Assembly: GCA_039545315.1 (NCBI GenBank)
Contig: BCIM01000002.1
Location: 2,394,331 to 2,458,330 of the forward strand
Direction of reading: 5' to 3'
DNA length: 64,000 nucleotides
Source of the DNA: Kondoa malvinella
Taxonomy: Eukaryota > Basidiomycota > Agaricostilbomycetes > Agaricostilbales > Kondoaceae
The translations under genes were made by a program, and so were the position numbers. Of the stretch, positions 56,912 through 64,000 are shown piece by piece. Positions within the stretch are counted from its first letter, which is position 1, and every line of letters begins with the position of its first letter. The notes under the pieces are model-generated. The model saw nothing but the letters and a program-made list of their open reading frames with translations. It was not told the DNA's origin and ran no database searches.

Positions 56912-57762
56912 GCCTGTCGCTGATCAAAATATCGTGCCTTCTCATCAGACAACGACGACGACGAGGAGCAAGCCGTGCACTCTGTGCGACTGCGATACAA
57001 GACGGTCTTGCAGTTCCTATGTTAGAATGATATCAATGCAACTCCATCACAGCCTCTACTCGCAAGCAATGTCGCTTTTTGTTGCTTGCACTATCGAGTC
57101 TCCTCAAACAGATCTCTTGTGTCTTGCGCCTTAGTAAAACCCATCAACAACGGCCCTTCTAGTCCTTGCCAATGCTACTGAATCATCCGAAGATGCCCGT
57201 CAGAACAAAGGAATTCGCTTCATTAGTCTGCGCAAGATTGCCCCTAATGCAGCCTAATGCCCTGGACCTGGTCGCCTACTGCGGCACCTAGCAACTAATC
57301 AATTGCACTTCCACCGCTGCTTATTATCTCTATCGACGAATACCAGGCGATCGATACTGTTATCATGCAAAGACTATGCTGATCGAATCGCCTAGACAGG
57401 CGCAAGGCCGCAGCACAGCTTTGTACAGGCCAGTCGCGGCTAGATGACCATCTTCATATGATTGGCTATTGGCCAGCGTCCGAATGAGGCTGCGTCAGAA
57501 GCCTTGTCCGCATGATAGAATACAGCGAGCTGCCGTTCTTTTGCTTCTCTTTCCTGACCAGCATTCTTTCCATCTCTCCCTTCCTCCCTCTCTCTTTCGT
57601 ACGTCCTTGGAGCCTTGGAGCCTTTTCCGACTTGACATCGCCGGGGTTTCTGCATCTCTGCTGCTTCTTGCGGCCCAGAAGTCACCTTCTTCCGATTAAG
57701 TCAAAGCTGCCATCCAGTCTTGACAGGATTCCAGCGGACTTTTGAGCCTTTAAAAGCACACA
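56912..57762. other. 851-nt interval without a recognisable gene
   Basis: Upstream of the Clr5-like gene. It contains CCAAT-type text (ATTGGCTATTGG, 57461-57472) and pyrimidine-rich tracts near 57560-57610, suitable for a promoter and leader. Two chance frames overlap at 57469-57745. Confidence 0.4.
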
Positions 57763-59791
57763 ATGACGAACTTTAAAAACTACGACCAACTAAAGATCAT
57801 TACAGAAGGGGTACGTCATTCGCTCGCGCAAGATTCGCGAGTCTGAGCTGCATAAAGGCAGAATCCAATGAGTCTGTCGAAGCTATTCGACGCAAGCTGA
57901 AAGCGGTCGACTGTGATCTCACAACAAAGCAGGTCCAGGTACGCCTCCAAGTCGAATGCCTTACAGTAATGAAAAGTGTCTCTGTTACAGAATGCAAAAG
58001 GACGGCGCCGCTTTAAAAATAAGGCCGAGGTAAGTTGCATCCCATGCCGAACAAGCTGCTAAGCTGTCACGGCAGTTCGTCACACCTTGTCTTTGGTGAT
58101 TGTGTTGACAAACGGTTTCAGGATAACCCCACTGTCGGTTTTCAGTCGCACTGAGGTTGCGGCTGTCATCGAGCGAGGGGTCACTTTTACAATTGATACT
58201 TGTAAATGTGCTGATACCGTCATTAGGTGAAAAACGGCACCACTCTTGAGGGACTGCGTCAGGAGTTGTTAAATTTGGGCTTCGAAATATCTCTGGCACA
58301 AGTGCAGGTAAGCTATTGCCACCTCAAAGTTAACGATCAATCGATAACAAAAGGTTGGGATTCCAGCGCAAGAAGGTATATGAGGCAAGCAGGATAACAT
58401 CGTCTGTGTGCACAACCCGAGCGCCAGCCTCTCAAGCTTAGGGCAGCAGCAGAGCCAAAAATTACCAAGAAGGCGATCTTTCCGAGCTGCACCGCTTTTT
58501 GGTTGACGAGGAGCGTCTAGTAGCATACCATCTTTCTCAGGTAAGTACTTCTCGAGCGAGCAACAGTAAACAGCAAACTCGTTACGCACTAGAATCAAGG
58601 ATTTGCAACAATTGCCCTCTATGTATATCAGCTTGCCAAGTCTAGAGGAATCACAAACCACTCGCCGGATCCTGCCAATCCTGCCGAGCGTGACTACGTT
58701 TATGATAGATCCCATTTCGAGGTATGCTTTATCTGAGGCGCATTTTGCTTCGCATTCATTTTGCTTTTGTGTCCAGCACGATCTGGAGCACTACAGGTCG
58801 CTGCAGGCCAACCGTGTGTCGCATGACCTCGTTCTCGAGCCCAATCACAGCTGGTCACTCACGAACGTCGCTCACTACGCGGGCAATCGCAACAAGCATC
58901 GCAGTCTGCTGGACGCTGTTCATGTGGCTCGTCAGAGCTATGCTACCGAGATGAAGGCTGCTGCTCAAGAACCTGATGGGCCAGATTACTATCAGATGAA
59001 TGTGGTGACAGCAACCCATTGTTGCTTTCGCTTTTTTGGCTGAATTCCACCGATTACAGGATCACCCGGTCGTCAAACCTGTACATGAACAGATCCTTAA
59101 GAAGATAGACCGAGAGGCTCGAGCAAGAAAAGTTGTGTACTCTGATTCGATGAATGGGCGCCGCGGCTATTATAGCGAAGGCCACTCGAGGGTGAGTCCC
59201 TTTACTTTACTGGAGTCTGCTTCTCATTCGCTAGCAGGCCGGCAATTTGTGGCTATTTGGCGGAGACACCATCGATTGGTTCTTCCAGCAGGTGAGCTTC
59301 TCCGTGATTCGGTTGCACGGACAGCAAGCTAATCTTGACGCATGCTGAAATAGTTCGCCAATCAAGCTAGCCCTCTCGATGACACAACATTAGCGCAGCG
59401 CATCAGAGATTCTGCTATTTGGCATAACTGCCCACATGTCCTCGATACCTTCTACACCCACCACACTTTTGGCCTTTTCACTGCAAAGGATGTCGCAGTA
59501 AGTGAATTATTTGGCTGTCTCCGGTAAATACCTAACATTTAGGGACAGTTCATTCGGGCTCAATGGATGGAGAAGCATCTGTCAGTGGGCAAGCGCCGTA
59601 TTACTCCACTTCAGTCAGGACGCCCAGACAAACGTCTGGCTCTTTCGGAGAACATCACCATCGATTTATATCATGAGCTTTCCCTTACATATGTCATATA
59701 TATCAGAATGCTTTTCCTTGTTATCATCTTGCGCTGCTGTAACCTCTCGTCTCGTGCTATTGCCTCAGCCAGCTGGAGAACAGTCCAGTAA
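57763..59791 (+). CDS. Unknown protein with tandem Clr5-like helix modules
   Basis: Starts MTNFKNYDQLKIITEG at 57763. Two modules follow. Module 1: ESVEAIRRKLKAVDCDLTTK, QVQ, then NAKGRRRFKNKAE. Module 2: TTLEGLRQELLNLGFEISLA, QVQ, then RKKGSSRAKNYQE. Both have 27 plus 13 residues with an intron after QVQ at phase 0. The pattern (L-x-x-L, G-F, S-x-x-Q-V-x-R) recalls fungal Clr5 helix domains. The rest (about 300 residues: SHDLVLEPNHSWSLTNVAHY, GNLWLFGGDTIDWFFQQ, FYTHHTFGLFTAKDVA) is unfamiliar. The intron at 58030-58226 is long and may hide an extra exon. The last 40 codons are hydrophobic and may not be coding. Confidence 0.55.
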
Positions 59792-60937
59792 ATAATGACA
59801 GGCAGAGGAACAATTATAGCATTGGCCATGCACAGAGAACAGACTCTAGTCAGATCGGCAGATAGATCCCGAGCTGTAGGCAAAGCCATAGCAGGGTCGC
59901 AAACTCGCCTTCATCACATAAGAATCAAAAGTAAAGAGGCTGCGAGTCAGAGTAGTCCGACTACATTTACCATCAGCACAACGCAAAAGATACCGAGAAG
60001 ACACGTACATCGAGTTAGCCAAGGAGTGTGGCCATCGCGCAGTGAGCTAAAGCTATCGTCCGCTTCGATCAAAGCAGGACGACAACGATCCCCGCGCTCC
60101 TTCCCAACCTCCGGCTTTCCTCCCTGATCTCGCTTCAAGCGCCAACACTTGGAATGATCAAAACCTATCACAGCTCTCCTTCTAGACCATCGCCTCATAT
60201 TCTCACGGAATAAAAACCGATCATTTCTGGATTGCGTCCCTCCTGAGAGGGGTCATCAATCCAGCCCAGCTGGTATTGCTGATAGAATAATGGAAGACGA
60301 AAGACCAGAGTATCGTAAAGCTGTTTGACGGCGACGAACAAGGTTCTGCGCTGTGAGCTGATGCGCTATAAAGCTGCACCAGTGCACGGCAGAAAGCCTT
60401 GCGTACTGTCCGTATACGGGCTTCGCGCAGAGTGAGCTCCTGCTAACCCTAGGAATGTCTTTATTTGATCAAAGAGCGAGGATAGGCGAAATGAGAGAAA
60501 GAGCCAGAGGGATAGATTTCTGGTGAAGCGCGCCGACTTTTGACAGTCTTTCCTGCTAGACCGATGGCCGAAGGGGGGATGATGATACTCGGACCTTGAA
60601 AACAAACCCGTCAGCTTGCTCATGTTGAATAATTCAAAGATAGCTCACCTTCCCACTCTCGAGATAGGCTGTGTAGGCCAGTGTGTAGACTGTCAGGTCA
60701 TGCTCTTTGAGCTACACACGTAGCAAGAGAGACGAGCACAAACGAGTATGAGCGATCTTGACGCGCAGCTTTCCATGATCCCAAAGCAACAGGAATCGCA
60801 TCCCGCGCAAAGGCGAGTGTGGAGGGCCAGACGAGCTCAATGAAGAGCTGAACCGCGCGCCTTTGACAGCAGCGCAAATTCTGACATGTCCGCCGACCAA
60901 GAACAAGGGGTGTCGGATTTTCGACGACTCAGAGTGA
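59792..60937. other. 1.1-kb interval, no secure gene
   Basis: A reverse-strand frame at about 60000-60198 (LTRCTCLLGIFCVVLM) ends at a good GTAAAT donor, and a further frame at 59671-59860 holds a hydrophobic stretch (ANAIIVPLPVIIYWTVLQLA). A small membrane protein is conceivable but I could not close a full reading. 60366-60906 holds chance frames only. Confidence 0.3.
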
Positions 60938-62697
60938 CTACATTTGAACTTTGTACAGAGCCTCTATGTCCACTCTTGCTTCTTCTGCTCGACAGTTGAC
61001 GCGTTCTACGTAGCGCAAGGTACCTTTATCCCGCAAGACTAGAGTGAGGGTGTTTCGAATGACTTGAGCTCTCATCAATTCCCCATCCTCTTCGCTCTCT
61101 TCTCCTGATCCTGCATTGGTGCCATTTGTTTCTCCATCAGCATCATCTGCTGCTTGCTTTGCATTGAGTTGAGCTCCCGTATTCGAGACTGAATCGGAAT
61201 CGGCTGAAGAGGTATAGACGACTGCTCCTCCCCATGATGGATCCCATTCTCCCGGACCGAGACAGAGGATCGCATCTAGACCTAATGGATCGAGCGCGTG
61301 ATCGTGAATCATTGTCTATCGATCATGCGTTAGCTTTGAGCGCTTTGTCCGGAGACGAAACAAGACAGAAGGGAGAAGAAGCTTAGACAAAGATGAGAGC
61401 TAAACAAAATTTGTAGGAAGACGAAGAGACCAAGCAAGACGAGAGAAAAGGACTCACATAACAACCCTGCCCAAATTGCCTAACCATAGCCCTACACCTC
61501 GGTTTCTCCTCTCCTCCAGCCCCAGTCAAGCTCTTGATGAAGTCCCATCCCTCCACACTGGCGAACCAGTCCCTAACTTTCTCCAACACTCTTCCATTTC
61601 GTAATGTCCTAAACCTCCTTACTGAAGCCGGACCAATTTCATCAGACCATTCAGCATCCAAAGAGGAAAGCAGATTCGGGTTCACAAAGTCCGATAAGGT
61701 CAATACAGAGGATTCGATGAATTCGGCCAGTAACAGATCGCGTTGAGAGGGATCTCGGTATTTGGGATTGATGAGTTCTTCTGTTGACGATGCGTTGGGT
61801 GTCAGGGACAAAAAGTTTCGTATTGCCAGTCGGCTGGAAAGAGGACCATGAAACCAGCCAGAGATGGATAACCTGAATCGACCTTCTTGTGAGGTAGTCA
61901 CTTCTCGGACTTCGTGGAATGAGGAAGGAGTGACTTCGAATAATGCCTGTCGAGTCCAGAACCGTACATTAGACTAAGCTGAAGCAGATTCAGAAGACTG
62001 ACCATTCTATTCCATTTAGGTGCGACGGAATGTTTTGATTTGCCTGGATTACCTCCCGCATCACTACACCACATCAGTATGATACGGCAAAAGTAATAAA
62101 TTAGACACACAGATCAAACAATGCCAATTCCCCTCCATCTTCCTCAGACCAATCCTCGTCAACCAAATAAATGATGAACGCAATCCTCCTCCCTTCTTCA
62201 GCCGAAGTGATATCATCATCATGACAGCCTAACCAATCGCCTCTTTTATATATATGGGAAGACATGTCGACTTTGCCCGGTGTGAGGTCGACGCCCGTTG
62301 CATCGGTCAAGAAGTTTGTGAATTCGCTTGAATACAACTTGGTTCTTAGTTGAGCTATGGGTGTATCGATGGATGTAGATAGATCGTTGGTGCCATAGTA
62401 GGAAAAGAGATCTGATTGTCGGTGGTAATAAGGCTGGGAGAGCAGTTCATGTTTGACTTTGGTTAACAATTCAGGACTGAAGAGCTCATTGAAGACGATA
62501 GAAGGGAAGGGAGCATGCGAGACGGTGACTGAAGCAGTGTCTAGAGCTGTGACAGAGTTGAAACTCGTCGAGATGACAGAGGCAGATTGGAACAGAGCAG
62601 TCTCATCAGGGAAGACAGAATCAGAAGAAGAGGAGGATAGTTTGAGCTTCTTTTTGGGCCTTGTACTGTCTTGCAGCTCAGAACTTGGCCGTGTCAT
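60938..62697 (-). CDS. TPA1: TPA1/OGFOD1-like prolyl hydroxylase
   Basis: 2-oxoglutarate/Fe(II) dioxygenase that hydroxylates a proline of ribosomal protein uS12 and affects translation termination. Nuclear-type basic N-terminus (STRPKKKLKLSSSSSD), then FPSIVFNELFSPELLTKVK, the metal motif GCHDDDI with H-x-D, RRIAFIIYLVDEDW, GGELALFD and the distal HG in SISGWFHGP. The second, catalytically dead DSBH-like half follows: LLAEFIESSVLTLSDFV, RQFGQGCYTMIHDHAL, then an acidic insert (ADDADGETNGTNAG) and TLTLVLRDKGTLRYVERV. Start ATG 62697 faces VMA1 68 nt away. The last codons before 60938 are less certain. Confidence 0.88.
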
Positions 62698-62765
62698 CGA
62701 TATTTGCTTGGGCGAGGTCGACACCTTGGTTGCTCTTAGACATCCACCCGCTTCTCAGTTTCAAC

Positions 62766-64000
62766 ATGGCTGTGAGCGACAAGGTGGCCACTGCTATGTT
62801 TGTAGCTAAACGCGGCTACTTGTCTCACAGGGAGCGATGCAGAATGCCAAAAAGACGAAACGCATCAGCGGCACGTCCCCTTTCACCTCCTTCGCTCAAC
62901 AGGGCACACAGGCTAATACAAGCTATGTGTATACACAGATGAGGTGCGCAAGGATCAATATACTCGTTTGTAGCAACAAGCTAATATGGACATGTGCGTT
63001 AGGAGAACGAAGAGGTCTTTGGTTCAGTCTTCTCTGTCTCTGGACCGTACGTACCTCTGCTACGCTGCTCTATAGCTGTAATCCTGATATTGGATTGCGC
63101 AGTGTCGTGATTGCAGAACATATGGTGCGGTCAGACGCTATGCCACTTCAGCTTAGATGCTGATAATACAGTCTGTCCGTATAGGCTGGTGCTGCTATGT
63201 ACGAACTGGTCAAGTGAGTACTCTCATCACCTTGGCATACGTGCTTGGGTTCATGTGGGAGGTTCACAGAGTCGGACACGATGAGCTTGTTGGAGGTTGG
63301 TCGATTCAGCTTTCTCGCTGTTTATCAGCTAGAGCTTTTCTCGACGAACAGAAATCATTCGTATCGAGTCCGATAAAGCTACGATCCAAGTCTACGAAGA
63401 GGTCCGTTTTGATGAGAAGATGAATCATGTAGATTGCTGACCCTTTCGTTCTCGGACAGACTTCTGGCATGTCAATAGGTGATCCTGTGCTGAGAACTGG
63501 CAAACCTCTATCCGTCGAGTTGGGTCCAGGTCAGTGAATTGACTATCGTGCGCAGTGTAGGGCTGAACGTATCTGGTACTGACAGGTCTCATGGGTAACA
63601 TTTACGATGGTATCCAGCGACGTGCGTCTATCTGAGCATGTCTATGCACCCACGCTGTATATTCACGCCACGTATAGCCCTCAAGTCCATTGCCGACAAA
63701 TCCGAATCCATCTACATTCCTCGAGGCATCAATACCAACGCTCTAGACCGATCCATCAAGTGGGATTTCACACCTACCGACTATAAAGTAGGCGACCACG
63801 TCTCGGGAGGTGACATTTTCGGTACCGTTTATGAAAACTCGCTTTTGCACGATCACAAGATTATGGTCCCTCCTCGTGCGATGGGTACTATCACCCACAT
63901 TGCCGAGAAGGGTTCTTACACTGTTGAGGTATGATCTCTTGCTTTACTATCATTTGGTAAGGTGTTAAGAGATTGACATCAGGACGTGGTATTGGAAACT
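62766..64000 (+). CDS. VMA1: V-type ATPase catalytic subunit A (3' partial)
   Basis: ATP-hydrolysing subunit of the vacuolar proton pump. Exons in the window: 62766-62771, 62831-62870, 62939-62943, 63003-63046, 63103-63124, 63185-63213, 63270-63295, 63352-63401, 63460-63529, 63586-63621, 63678-63928, 63983 to the edge. Joined start [20 protein letters not shown], then [70 protein letters not shown] and [20 protein letters not shown]. Exon 1 is six coding nt, exon 3 five nt (ATGAG), and intron 2 has a GC donor (GCACGT). The P-loop and any intein site lie beyond the window. Confidence 0.93.

Noticed and set aside
62766..64000. Intein in VMA1
   Set aside because: The known insertion site near the P-loop lies beyond the window; nothing intein-like is seen in the part present.

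Overview
The window reads as nuclear DNA of an intron-rich fungus, most likely a basidiomycete. Nearly every gene is cut by introns of about 45-65 bases with a CTRAY-like branch site close to the acceptor, genes are packed 30-150 bases apart, and the gene set is fungal (SEC12, SFT2, MIC26/27, SET2, RPA49, uricase, cupredoxin). No species can be fixed from sequence alone. There is an assembly gap at 4964-5668 and eight single ambiguous bases.

Layout. 1-10 kb: MSH1 (5' cut), SEC12, SFT2 (reverse, 5' in the gap), ASF1 (reverse), MIC26/27 (reverse), ADE13. 10.7-16.7 kb: a short-chain dehydrogenase, copy A of a duplicated gene, EMC10 (reverse), uricase. 16.8-22.3 kb: SET2 and RPA49 (both reverse). 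23.2-31.5 kb: PRP8, complete in 24 exons. 31.6-34 kb: DIM1, a small putative mitochondrial membrane protein and an unknown membrane protein (all reverse). 34.4-37.3 kb: AP-1 beta. 37.3-38.9 kb: copy B of the duplicated gene, inverted. 39-44.2 kb: BTB-like fragments, an unknown small gene and a GRIP/GRAB golgin. 44.3-53.2 kb: GCV3 (reverse), formin, adenylate kinase and an isochorismatase-like hydrolase (both reverse). 53.8-64 kb: a cupredoxin, a second SDR, a tail-anchored protein (reverse), a protein with a duplicated Clr5-like module, TPA1 (reverse) and VMA1 (3' cut).

The genes are mostly housekeeping and do not form a cluster. The most unusual content is in gene structure. Reading exon phase against conserved protein families predicts a set of microexons (1, 5, 6, 6, 7, 8 and 14 nt) and six GC-AG introns. 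A uricase with 14 exons carries a single-nucleotide exon and a 6-nt exon. The second unusual item is a 1.59 kb inverted duplication about 23 kb apart, whose two copies both stay open and show a mosaic of identical and diverged tracts, with mirrored ambiguous bases. The third is a tandem 40-residue module with conserved intron positions in the Clr5-like gene. All splice calls are made from sequence only, without RNA evidence.
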